A stretch of 64,000 bases of DNA from positions 528,501 through 592,500 of the forward strand of contig JADJQT010000001.1 in assembly GCA_016712595.1 (NCBI GenBank), written 5' to 3'. This document shows, piece after piece, positions 54,242-64,000 of this stretch; the stretch's first letter is position 1, and each line of letters begins with the position of its first letter. A program made the translations under genes and the position numbers. The DNA comes from Rhodospirillales bacterium. GTDB lineage: Bacteria; Pseudomonadota; Alphaproteobacteria; Rhodospirillales; Defluviicoccaceae. The notes beneath the pieces are model-generated. The model was not told the DNA's origin, searched no databases, and worked only from the letters and a program-made list of their open reading frames with translations.

Positions 54242-55893
54242 GGTTGATCCGGGGCCGGTTTGCCGAGAATGAGCGCATTCGGGTTATTCTCGATGAAGTC
54301 CGAAAGCGAACGCAAGGAACGCGCGGTGCTGGTCAGCTCCTTGAGCAGACGAGCGAGATCGTAGCGCACGGCAGAATCCGGACCAATGGTCTCGCTTGCC
54401 GATTTTACCGCATTCATCGTCTGATCAAGGGTAAGGCGCGCTGCGTTTGACGTCTGCGTCAGGCTGTTTAGCAGGGGGCCGACATCGCGCAGCCCTTCGA
54501 CCCCTTGGCGCACCGACGGAGACGACAACAGATTGTCTGCCTGCTGCACGGTCTTGCGAAGGTCGGCGACGAGTTCCGCAACCGGCGCCTTTTCCAGCTT
54601 GTCAAAAAATGCCGACGCCTTTTCCGACAGAACTTCGATCTGCGAGGGAATTGTCGGCATCACCAAAACGCCGTTCTCTTCGGTCAAGTGCGCGGGCGCG
54701 GCGTTCGGCGCGACGACCAACGAGATCACCTTTTGTCCGGTAATCAGGTTTCCCGAATCAAGTTGCGCACGCAGGCCATGATCGATCCACGCGCTTAGCC
54801 GCGCACGAACATCGTCAATCGACGGAGATTCGGAACTGAGCGTCATCCATCGCTGGGGTTCGAGGTAGATCATCACCGGAATTCGCACCGAAAAATCCTT
54901 CGTCGAAACCTGGAGGCGAACGTCGGTGACTTCGCCAAGACGGATGCCCATCGCCACAACCGGTGCGCCGGGCTCGAGTCCGGAGACGGAGGCATCGAAA
55001 TAAAGGCGAAGCGGGACCCTAAGCTTGTATTTCGCCTGCTCGACGGCGGCAAAGTCCTCGTAGAGCGCGAATGATGACCCAGGCTCAGCCGGCGACGCGG
55101 CACTGGCATCGCGAGACGTATCGAAGGCGACGCCTCCGGCGATGATCGACTGAAGCGATTCCGTCCGCACGTTGACGCCTGACGTACTCACTGAGACGTC
55201 GATCCCGCTGGCGTTCCAAAAGTGGCTATTCTGCCGCACGAAAGCGTCGTATGGCGAGCGTACGAAGGCGAAAATGCTCACGTCGCTGCCGTCTTCGTCG
55301 AGTTGATAGCCGAGAACGCTGCCTACCTCGATGCCGCGGAAATAGATCGGCGAGCCGGGCGAGACGGAACCAAGCTGCTGTGCATGCAAGACGAACTGCT
55401 TCCCCGGAACGTCAACCTCGTAAACCGGCGCCGTTTCGAGGGCGATGAACTCGCGCGCCTCCTCGCCAGTGCCCGGGCGCATGCCGATATAGGCGCCGGA
55501 CAGCAGCGTGCTTAATCCGGAGACGCCGCCAGCGGTGATCCGCGCGTTCTCCACCCAGAACTCGGTACCGGTGCGCAATTCGTTTTCGGCGCTCTTCTCC
55601 ATTCGGGCGCTGACGACCACATGCTGCAGGTCGTCGCTGAGGGTGACCGACTGCACCACGCCAAGCTGGACATCACGGTAGCGAATCGGCGTTTTACCCG
55701 GCTCGATCCCCGCCGCCTGCTGCATGATGATGGTGATCAACGGGCCTCGTTCGGCAAACGTCGTGTAGACGAGCCACAAGCCGGCAACCGCGGCGACGAT
55801 CGGAATTAGCCAGATGAGCGAAAAACGCCGCTTCGACGGTGTTCGCGCCAACGGCGGCGCGGTGTCCGCTTCGGCGCGATGGTCACTGTTCAT
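54238..55893 (-). CDS. pqiB: MCE-domain intermembrane transport protein PqiB
   Basis: 551 residues. One N-terminal membrane helix (LIWLIPIVAAVAGLWLVYTT) and three MCE/MlaD domains, each with a recurring core: AGIEPGKTPIRYRDVQLGVV, GSVSPGSPIYFRGIEVGSVL and SGLEPGAPVVAMGIRLGEVT. The C-terminal helices would form the long tube seen in PqiB hexamers that bridge the periplasm for lipid transport. It overlaps pqiA by 11 bases. Confidence 0.92.
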   Translation of the reverse strand: MNSDHRAEADTAPPLARTPSKRRFSLIWLIPIVAAVAGLWLVYTTFAERGPLITIIMQQAAGIEPGKTPIRYRDVQLGVVQSVTLSDDLQHVVVSARMEKSAENELRTGTEFWVENARITAGGVSGLSTLLSGAYIGMRPGTGEEAREFIALETAPVYEVDVPGKQFVLHAQQLGSVSPGSPIYFRGIEVGSVLGYQLDEDGSDVSIFAFVRSPYDAFVRQNSHFWNASGIDVSVSTSGVNVRTESLQSIIAGGVAFDTSRDASAASPAEPGSSFALYEDFAAVEQAKYKLRVPLRLYFDASVSGLEPGAPVVAMGIRLGEVTDVRLQVSTKDFSVRIPVMIYLEPQRWMTLSSESPSIDDVRARLSAWIDHGLRAQLDSGNLITGQKVISLVVAPNAAPAHLTEENGVLVMPTIPSQIEVLSEKASAFFDKLEKAPVAELVADLRKTVQQADNLLSSPSVRQGVEGLRDVGPLLNSLTQTSNAARLTLDQTMNAVKSASETIGPDSAVRYDLARLLKELTSTARSLRSLSDFIENNPNALILGKPAPDQP

Positions 55894-57145
55894 GATTGGC
55901 TCCCGCGGAATCCCAAATCAGGCGGGGGTCGAACGACATCGCCGCGCACATCGTCAACATAACGACGCTGGCGAAGGCGACGATGCCGATCCCAGGTGTG
56001 ATGCCGGCGATGGAGCCGAGTTGAACAAGGGCGACGAGGATGGAGACGACGAAAACATCCACCATCGACCATCGGCCGACCGCCTCGTTGATACGGTAGA
56101 TCAGCGTCCGCTCGCGCAGTCGCGTCCGGGTTCCGAGCTTTACCGTAATCAGCAGGAACGCCATGCTGATGAGCTTGAGGACCGGAACGAGAATGCTGGC
56201 GACAAAGACGATCAGCGCCAGCGGCCACATGTTGGCCTCGATCAGTTCCCTCACGCCGCCGATAATCGTCGACGGCTCGCCCTGGCCGAGCGCGCTGAAT
56301 GTCATGACCGGAAAGATGTTGGCCGGCACGTAAAGGATTGCTGCGGCCATGAGCAGGGCCGCCGTGCGCGACAGGCTGTCGGGCCTGCGATGATGCAGTG
56401 CCGAACCACAGCGCGGGCATTCGAGCTTATCGTGAGTCCCCTCAGGGTTCGTCGGACATAAGAGCTGGCAGGTGTGGCAGGCGATGAGGTTCTGGCGATC
56501 CGCCGGTCCGGGGAGGTTTATGCGCGGCGCCGGCGACAGACGCTCCCAGACGTCCTGGGTATCGATCGCCGCATCAGCCGCGATGACCGCGAGAATCAGC
56601 GCGACGAAACAGATGAGTGACGGGCCGATCTCGACACTCGCCAGGGCGATGAGCTTGGTATAGGAGACGAGGACCCCGAGAAGAAAGATCTCCATCATCG
56701 CCCACGGATGCAAGCGCTCGTAAAGGCGGTAGATTGCATGCGCATTCGGCAGCGCCCGGCCGTAGGCGAGCGGCCCGATGACGAAGAGACCGACGAGAAT
56801 CTTGCCGAGCGGAATGAGGATGACGAATAGGACAACGGCCACCGCCAGCTCGGGCATGCCGTCGTGGTAAAGCGCGATCGCACCCGAGACCAAATGGCTC
56901 GATTGCGTCTGCCCTTGGACCTTCAACGTCATGAATGGAAACAAATTCGCCAAGCCGAGAAGGATGAAGGCCGTTGCGTAAAGCACGAACGCGCTCTCAA
57001 ATCCGCCCGGTCGCCGGCCGAACAGTTCGCTGTCACAGCGGACGCAGATAAACTGCGTGGCACTGCTCTCCGACGCGACCCGCTGCAACAGGTCGCACGC
57101 ATGGCAGCGGACGAGTCGGTCGTCGAGCGTGGCAGGCTGGGTCAT
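55883..57145 (-). CDS. pqiA: Inner-membrane protein PqiA (paraquat-inducible protein A)
   Basis: 420 residues, two PqiA domains in tandem. Each begins with a zinc-ribbon pair (CHACDLLQ...CVRCDS; CHTCQLLC...CPRCGS) followed by four membrane helices, including FLLGLANLFPFMTLKV-like ILLGLANLFPFMTLKVQG and ILYVPANIFPVMTFSALG. It is the inner-membrane partner of PqiB. First gene of the pqiABC operon; divergent from the thiC riboswitch across about 260 bases. Confidence 0.92.
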   Translation of the reverse strand: MTQPATLDDRLVRCHACDLLQRVASESSATQFICVRCDSELFGRRPGGFESAFVLYATAFILLGLANLFPFMTLKVQGQTQSSHLVSGAIALYHDGMPELAVAVVLFVILIPLGKILVGLFVIGPLAYGRALPNAHAIYRLYERLHPWAMMEIFLLGVLVSYTKLIALASVEIGPSLICFVALILAVIAADAAIDTQDVWERLSPAPRINLPGPADRQNLIACHTCQLLCPTNPEGTHDKLECPRCGSALHHRRPDSLSRTAALLMAAAILYVPANIFPVMTFSALGQGEPSTIIGGVRELIEANMWPLALIVFVASILVPVLKLISMAFLLITVKLGTRTRLRERTLIYRINEAVGRWSMVDVFVVSILVALVQLGSIAGITPGIGIVAFASVVMLTMCAAMSFDPRLIWDSAGANHEQ

Positions 57146-57364
57146 GAGCGGCCGAAAGCACCCGTGGCCGACTGCTGGATGCGACGCGCGATGCCCGCCC
57201 CCGCGTTGCCGGCAAATTCTATCCAGCGGACCCTAATCGAGGCTGCTGCGCGCGTCCACAAGTCTTCTAAGGCTGCCGAACTGGACAAGGAGGTCGAAAA
57301 GACGGGCCATATCGGCACTCCCGCCAGCGGGCGGGCAGGCCGATCGGGAATTATTCGCAATTAC

Positions 57365-57370
57365 TTGACA
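57365..57370 (+). promoter_or_regulatory. Minus-35 box of the thiC promoter
   Basis: A consensus TTGACA stands about 34 bases before the TPP aptamer. The minus-10 at the right spacing (AGTTTT, 57389-57394) is weak. Probably the start of the riboswitch transcript. Confidence 0.4.
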
Positions 57371-57403
57371 GTCGCGGCGGAAGTGCGCAGTTTTGGACAT
57401 GTT

Positions 57404-57513
57404 CCGAGGGGTGCCCTGCTAGAGGGCTGAGATACCGCTGGCGCCGGATCGCGAGATCAGGGCGCAACGCGGGAACTCTTCGAACCTGATCCGGGTCATG
57501 CCGGCGCAGGGAA
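57404..57513 (+). ncRNA. TPP riboswitch (THI element)
   Basis: Canonical conserved blocks in order: GGGGTGCCC, GGGCTGAGATA, then GAACCTGATCCGGGTCATGC and CCGGCGCAGGGA. A GATC-GCGA-GATC hairpin fills the variable P3a region. It senses thiamine pyrophosphate and controls thiC. The thiC Shine-Dalgarno GGGGAGA (57581-57587) can pair with TCTCC at 57561-57565, so translational control is plausible. Confidence 0.93.
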
Positions 57514-57593
57514 CGGAACCCGCATCGACGGACCGCTGCTGCCCTGCTTCCTGTCCCGGGTCTCCGCCGTTTCTGCTCGTGGGGAGATCGATC

Positions 57594-59375
<1,782 letters not shown>

Positions 59376-59394
59376 CGCGCCATCACCACCCAAC

Positions 59395-59426
59395 CGGTGG
59401 GGCGGGGGGAACCCGGCCCCGCCGGC
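59395..59426 (+). terminator. Hairpin after thiC
   Basis: CCGGTGGGGC (59395-59404) pairs with GCCCCGCCGG (59417-59426) with one G-T wobble, 20 bases past the thiC stop. A short CAAAACC follows, with no T-run. Likely the thiC terminator. Confidence 0.5.
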
Positions 59427-59442
59427 CAAAACCTCGCCCCGC

Positions 59443-59575
59443 CTATTGCGCGCCGTCTGGGCCGTACTTGATCAGGAAGGCGTCGTAGGATCCTCGGTTC
59501 GTACCACTCAGCGATCCGAAGGTCTCGCCCACCACATAGACGTTGCTGTCGACGTCTGTCCCTTCATCCCGAGCC
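59443..59575 (-). pseudogene. C-terminal stub of a beta-propeller repeat (SBBP) protein
   Basis: The minus strand reads DEGTDVDSNVYVVGETFG then SLSGTNRGSYDAFLIKYGPD, GAQ and stop. This is one SBBP repeat (pattern DxxGNVYVxGxTxGsLxGxNxGxxDaFlxKY). The reading frame is cut at about 59576 by the end of the IS1182 element. No continuation was found on the other side of the element, at 61145 or beyond. Confidence 0.6.
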
Positions 59576-59576
59576 C

Positions 59577-61143
59577 GTGTGAAAACTGGTGCTCAATCGC
59601 CGATTGGCAGGCACCTTGGCTGGTGCGGGCGCAGTCGGCGGGACGAGATCGCGCCTCAGCTGCGGATCGCGGCGATGAGCGGCCGGGTGCCGAGGAGATT
59701 GATCACCCGTTTCATGTTGTAGGCGAGCACGTGCAGGCTCATTTCCGTTCGCACCCGCTCCAGCCCCCTGGTGAGGGAGTGCGTCGCACCCATCCAGGCC
59801 TTGAGCGTGGCGAAAGGATGCTCGACCGTGCGGCGGCGCACCGTCATTGCCTCGGGCGCGTGCTCGATCCGCGCCAGCATGGCGTCGATGACCGCCTCGT
59901 GCTCCCAGCGCCGGACACGCCGTTCCTTGGCCGGCGTGCACCGGCTCTTCAGCGCGCACTCGCCGCAGCGGGTCGAAAAGTAGGTGATCATCGTCCGGCC
60001 CTGCAGGACCGAGCCGAAACGGCGCGGGAGCACCTCGCCGGCGGGACAGCGATAGGCGTCCTCGGCCGGCAGATAGACGAAGTCCTCTTTGGCATAGCGG
60101 CCCTCGGCTCTTGCCCCCGAGGTCAGCGGCTTGGGCACGTAGGGGGTCACCCCGATCGCTTCGCATGCCCGGATCTGCTCGCTGCTGAAATAGCCGCGGT
60201 CGGCCAGCACGTCGATCGCGTCCTGGCCCATCGCCGCCTTCGCCCTGGCCGCCATCGGTGCCAGCAACGCCCGGTCGACGACGACGTTCGTAACCTCGTG
60301 CGCGACGATCAGATGATGCTCGGTCTCGACCGCCGTCTGCACGTTGTAGCCGACGACGCTGGCGCCGCGCATGTTGGTCGCCATCGCCCGTGCGTCGGGG
60401 TCGGTCAGCGAGATCTGGCCGTCGGGCGCGGCTTCCACCCGCGCCTTCAAAGCACGCAGCTCGCGCACCTTGGCGCGCATCGCCGCGACCTTCTCCGCCA
60501 GCCGCACCGCTTTGTCTTGCGCGACCGAGCCCTCCTGCAGGTCGGCCGCGTCCAGCGCCGAGCCAGCGGGCGACGCTGGCCTCGATCTGTTCGATGCGGC
60601 GCTGCAGCTTGCCCGGTGTGTAGTTGCGGTCGCGGGCGTTGACCGCCTTGAACTTGCTGCCGTCGATCGCCGCCACCGCTTGGCTGAAAAGCCCCAGCCG
60701 GCGGCACAGCAGGATGAACTCGGCACACGCCGCACGGATCGCGGCGCCGTTGTCGCGGCGAAAGTCGGCGATCGTCTTGAAGTCGGGGGCGAGCCGGCGG
60801 GTGAGCCACATCAGCTCGAGATTGCGCCGCGCCTCGCGCTCGAGCCGGTGGCTCGACTGGATGCGGTTGAGGTAGCCGTACAGGTAAATCTCGAGCAGCG
60901 TCGCCGGATGGTAGGCAGGACGGCCCGTTGCCGCCGGGCTCGCCCGATCAAAACCCAACGCCGCCAAGTCGAGTTCGTCGACATAGGCCTCGACCACCCG
61001 CACCGGATTGTCCTCGGAAACATAATCGTCGATGCAGTTCGGCAGCAGCGACTGCTGCAGTCGGTCCTCGCCTTCGATGAAGCGGCTCATGCGCACCCCC
61101 GGCTAACCCGCCGCCAACAATAGCCCACCCCGCGTTTTCACAC
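59577..61143 (-). mobile_element. IS1182-family insertion sequence
   Basis: About 1.57 kb. Ends share GTGTGAAAAC (left, 59577-59586) and GTTTTCACAC (right, 61134-61143), a short inverted repeat typical of the family. It contains a transposase of family length with one frameshift. GCC is next to both ends; a clear target duplication could not be defined. Confidence 0.75.
59656..61090 (-). pseudogene. IS1182-family transposase, one frameshift
   Basis: The first part (MSRFIEGEDRLQQSLLPNCI, RPAYHPATLLEIYLYGYLNR, AIDGSKFKAVNARDRNYTPG, EASVARWL) ends in the wrong frame near 60560, and the rest (LDAADLQEG, VVGYNVQTAVETEHHLIVAH, DVLADRGYFSSEQI, HPFATLKAWMGATHSLTRGL) continues one frame over to the stop. 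A single extra G in CTCGGCG explains it. Catalytic regions are otherwise complete, so it is a recent loss, or rarely a sequencing slip. Confidence 0.82.
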
Positions 61144-61144
61144 A

Positions 61145-61411
61145 GCCTCTGCCAGTTGTGCGATCCGAACTGCTTGATTCACTCGGGCGCATCGGCCGCG
61201 ACGCCGCGCGCCGCGAATGGCCGGCATCGATGTAACCTTGAACGCGATCCCGGAGATCCGCCGAGTAATACCAAGTCCCTGTATTCGAGACTCTCGAGAG
61301 GGATTGAACGAACCCGGTGTCGTGGGAGTGGGGTGATCGGTTAGCGGGGGCGGCTCCCGTCTGGGAGGATTACGGCGTGTTGAAGCCCGATCCTCAGACA
61401 GGAGCACCGCG
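61145..61411. other. Spacer between IS1182 and the integrase
   Basis: 267 bases without a gene. It contains the left arm of a 16-bp inverted repeat (61301-61316). AGGAGCACCGCG at the right end is the ribosome site of the integrase. Confidence 0.5.
61301..61316 (+). repeat. Left arm of 16-bp perfect inverted repeat
   Basis: GGATTGAACGAACCCG. Its reverse complement occurs at 63214-63229, so the two arms enclose the integrase and the transposase remnant. Confidence 0.7.
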
Positions 61412-62272
61412 ATGGCCGAGATGAGCCCTCTGCGCCGCCGCATGGTCGAGGACATGACCGTCCGCAATCTGTCATTGGCGACGCAACGATCCTATCTTCA
61501 CGCGGTCAGCAAGTTCAGCGGCCACTTTGGTCGCTCGCCGGACCAGCTTGGCCTGGAGAACGTGCGGGCGTTCCAGGTCCATCTGGTGTCGACCGGCATT
61601 TCGTGGCCGGCGCTGAACCAGACGGTGTGTGCGCTGCGGTTCTTCTACGGCGTCACGCTGGGGCACGGTGAGATCCCGGAGCGCATCCCTTATGCACGCG
61701 AGCCGCGCACGCTGCCGGTGGTGCTGAATGCCGATGAAGTGGTGCGCTTTCTCGAGGCGGTGCCGAGCCTGAAGACCCGCGTGGCGTTGACGACGGCCTA
61801 TGCGGCGGGGCTGCGGGCGTCCGAGGCGGTCGGTCTGAAGCTTGCTGATATCGACAGCGCGCGGATGGTGATCCGGGTCGAGCATGGCAAGGGCGGCAAG
61901 GACCGCACCGTCATGCTGTCGGCCCAGCTTCTGGGCATCCTGCGCACCTACTGGCGTCTGGCCCGGCCCAGCCACTGGCTGTTCCCCGGCCGCGATGAGA
62001 CGAAGCCGGTCGACGTCCAAGTGCTGCACGCGGCCTGCCGCTCCGCCTGCGCCGCGGCCGGACTTGCGAAGCGGGTGACGGTGCACACGCTGCGGCACAG
62101 CTTCGCCACCCACCTGCTGGAGAACGGCACCGACACCCGCATCATCCAGGTGCTGCTTGGCCATGCCAACCTGTCGAGCACGGCGCGCTACACGCGGGTC
62201 TCGAACGGCCTGATCCGGCATACGCAGAGCCCGCTCGACCGCCTCACGCTGGAGGTCGTGCCGCCCGCCTGA
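61412..62272 (+). CDS. Tyrosine recombinase of an IS91-type element
   Basis: 286 residues, intact. SAM-like N-domain (MTVRNLSLATQRSYLHAVSK) and catalytic domain with Arg in TTAYAAGLRASEAVGLKLAD, HTLRHSFATHLLENGTDTRI, LLGHANLSSTARYTRVS (Tyr nucleophile). This integrase is the one regularly found next to IS91-type transposases, whose remnant starts 12 bases after its stop. GGAG lies 8 bases before the ATG. Confidence 0.88.
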   Translation: MAEMSPLRRRMVEDMTVRNLSLATQRSYLHAVSKFSGHFGRSPDQLGLENVRAFQVHLVSTGISWPALNQTVCALRFFYGVTLGHGEIPERIPYAREPRTLPVVLNADEVVRFLEAVPSLKTRVALTTAYAAGLRASEAVGLKLADIDSARMVIRVEHGKGGKDRTVMLSAQLLGILRTYWRLARPSHWLFPGRDETKPVDVQVLHAACRSACAAAGLAKRVTVHTLRHSFATHLLENGTDTRIIQVLLGHANLSSTARYTRVSNGLIRHTQSPLDRLTLEVVPPA

Positions 62273-62284
62273 TCCGGCCGCGCG

Positions 62285-62956
62285 ATGGCGGCGACATGGG
62301 AAGTGGCGGATGTCTTCCGCCGCCACGGCGAGGCCTATCGGCGCATGCATCACGCTCACCTCGGCCGGGTCGAACGGCGGGTGATCAGCGCCATCACGCT
62401 GTGCCGGACGGCGGCGCTGGGCGGCCATGCCGAGAGCTGCGCCGACTGCGGCTTCGTTCGTCGCCTCCGCGACCTGCGGCGCGTCGAATGAGTGGTCTAT
62501 GCGAAGCCGCCGTTCGGTGGCCCGGAACAGGTGCTGGCCTATCTCGGTCGCTACACCCACCGCGTCGCCATCGCCAATTCGCGCTCGGTCGAGGTGACGG
62601 GCAGCGACGTCGCCTTCCGCTGGAAGGACTATCGCCACCACGGCAAGGCGAAGCTGATGGTTCTCGCTGCCGATGAATTCATCCGCCGCTTCCTGCTCCA
62701 CGCCCTGCCGGACGGCTTCCATCGCATCCGCCATTACGGCTTCCTCGCCAATCACCAACAGGCAGCAAAGCTGGCGCTCCGCCGCGAGCTGCTGGCCGCC
62801 TCGCCGACGGTCGATCCCGAGACCAAGGTCCCACCCGAGCAGAAGCAACTTACAAGCGCGTTCGATCGCTGCCCCTGCTGCGGCGGCCCGATGATCACCT
62901 TCGCCATCCTTCTGAGGCCGCCGCCGCAACCCTCGTTCCGGCAGGACACTTCATGA
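62285..62956 (+). pseudogene. IS91-family (HUH) transposase, deleted and with a stop
   Basis: The N-terminus (MAATWEVADVFRRHGEAYRR, then CRTAALGGHAESCADCGF, zinc-binding start) jumps directly to the C-terminal part (RRVE-stop-VVYAKPPFGGPEQVLAYLGR, then HRVAIANS, DEFIRRFLLHALPDGFHRIR). About 180 residues are missing, including the HUH and most of the catalytic region. A TGA at 62489-62491 stands where the family has Trp (TGG), in the same frame. Cannot transpose by itself. Confidence 0.85.
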
Positions 62957-63325
62957 GTGGCCGCCACCCTTGCTGCCCCGCCTGTCCAGCACCGATGCTG
63001 CCGTGTGCCGGCACCCATCGTCTTGCCCAACAACCGTTCCGGCAGCACCAGGTCCGGCGCGGCGCCCCACGAAACCCCGGTTCAGCTCACTGCTGCCACC
63101 AACCGCCCGGCGTCGCCGGCCTCGACCGCGCCGGATCGATCCCCATGCCGAGCCGCCCGAAAGCGGTCTCGGACTACCAGACGCAGCAACAATCCCCATA
63201 GCTCGGCCATCCGCGGGTTCGTTCAATCCGGCTTCGATGAGGTCGCGCCGGCGCACGCCGAAGACCTCGTCCGCGACCTCACAGAAGCCTCCAGATTCAA
63301 GGCTGGCAAACGAGATGGAGTTTGC
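62957..63325. other. Gap between the IS91-type and IS630 remnants
   Basis: 369 bases without a recognised gene. Contains the right arm of the 16-bp inverted repeat (63214-63229). The terminal end of the IS91-type unit and the left end of the IS630 element should be here, but I could not fix them. Confidence 0.45.
63214..63229 (-). repeat. Right arm of 16-bp perfect inverted repeat
   Basis: CGGGTTCGTTCAATCC, exact reverse complement of 61301-61316. The flanking bases differ, so the repeat ends sharply. Confidence 0.7.
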
Positions 63326-64000
63326 ATGGGGTCGGCGATGGCGCTTCGCGCGGACTTCGACGGGATCACGCTGCGCAAGCTGGCGCGGCAGAGCCGGGAC
63401 GCGAACCAGAGCCGGCGGTGGCGGGCGCTGGCGCAGCTCAGCGAGGACGGACCGATCCCTGCGGTGCACGGCGTCGTACGCTGGCGGCTGGTGGATTTGA
63501 TCGCGTGGGTGTGGGAGGAGTTCCGGATCGTCGTCGCCAAGCAGACGCTGAGCCGGGTGATCCGGTCGATGGGCTATCGCAAGCTCTCCGCCCGGCCGCG
63601 CCATCACGCGCAGGACCCCGCAGCGGCGGTGGCTTTTAAAAAGCTTCCCGCGATCCTGGCGGAGATCGCGCGCTCCAAGGCGGCGGGCAAGCGGATAGAG
63701 GTCTGGTTCGCCGACGAGGCGCGGATCGGCCAGAAGAACAAGCGCACCCGGTGCTGGGCGATGCGGGGCACGCGGCCGTCGGCGCCGCACGATCAACGGA
63801 CCCGCTCGGCCTATATCCTCGGCGCGATCTGCCCGGCCGAGGGTAAGGCCGCCGGCCTGGTCCTGCCGTCCTCCACCACCGCGGCGATGCGCCTGCATCT
63901 CGAGGAGATATCGCTCGCAGTCGCCGCCGACGCGCACGCCGTTCTCCTCGTCGATCAGGCCGGCTGGCACATTTCCGACAGGCTCGACGTGCCGGCGAAC
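63326..64000 (+). pseudogene. IS630-family transposase, HTH region deleted, 3' end outside the window
   Basis: 225 codons to the window edge. The start (MGSAMALRADFDGITLRKLA, RDANQSRRWRALAQ) jumps to LSEDGPIPAVHGVVRWRL, so about 60 residues with the helix-turn-helix are absent. The DDE core is present: first Asp in VWFADEARIGQKNKRT, second in AVLLVDQAGWH; the Glu would follow outside. Possibly still long enough to be translated, but without DNA-binding it is probably inactive. Confidence 0.75.

Noticed and set aside
57498..57593. N-terminal extension of ThiC
   Set aside because: The frame is open but overlaps the riboswitch 3' strand, and the peptide is not conserved in type. GTG 57594 has a proper ribosome site.

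Overview
The window is GC-rich, densely coding chromosomal DNA from an alphaproteobacterium. The class-level call rests on gene families and gene order: ChpT and CtrA beside chemotaxis and flagellar export genes, ChvI-ChvG followed by a short HprK, RapZ, EIIA-Man, HPr and EI, and TsaE-AmgK-MurU-AddB-AddA as one overlapping run. A free-living, motile, polyhydroxybutyrate-making relative of the Rhodospirillales (a Defluviicoccus-like lineage is possible) is my best guess; the sequence alone does not fix the genus.

Layout. 1-1725: 3' end of tamB. 1.9-11.1 kb: motility block with chpT, a hybrid cheA, cheY, cheB, cheR, convergent ctrA, then fliI and fliJ. 11.1-12.8 kb: a graveyard of broken transposases and an antiporter fragment. 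12.9-14.2 kb: an OprB-type porin. 15.0-21.5 kb: chvI-chvG, hprK, rapZ and a regulatory phosphotransferase chain with no sugar permease, so it probably signals nutrient state. 21.5-31.5 kb: a ferredoxin-NADP reductase, then tsaE, amgK and murU (tRNA t6A modification and peptidoglycan sugar recycling) and the AddAB recombination nuclease. 31.6-33.2 kb: tRNA-Ala, a minimal zincin, a pterin dehydratase and a lipoprotein. 33.3-34.1 kb: a shrunken ISAs1 copy that keeps its ends. 34.3-43.3 kb: phbB, Tat-exported PhoX phosphatase, a FemAB-like acyltransferase, a small exported protein, a CoA-transferase, and clpA with clpS. 44.35 kb: tRNA-Thr. 44.7-49.9 kb: a 1727-residue RTX protein. 50.0-57.1 kb: an envelope block with an unknown membrane protein, an MscS channel and pqiCBA. 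57.4-59.4 kb: TPP riboswitch and thiC. 59.4-64.0 kb: an insertion-sequence pile-up (IS1182, IS91-type, IS630) that interrupted a beta-propeller repeat gene.

The most striking object is the giant RTX protein. It contains two separate sets of exactly seven FG-GAP repeats, each set preceded by RTX nonapeptides and a cadherin-like domain. It therefore looks like a calcium-stabilised, secreted, double integrin-alpha-like propeller made by internal duplication. Second-tier observations are the CheA that carries two CheW-like domains plus a receiver while no separate cheW is present, a 16-bp perfect inverted repeat around an IS91-type unit, an orphan Fur-box-like palindrome at 14.65 kb, and the fact that the broken transposases mostly lost central segments.

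Gene starts were set from Shine-Dalgarno spacing and family N-termini. Functional calls come from recognising motifs by eye; no database search was run.
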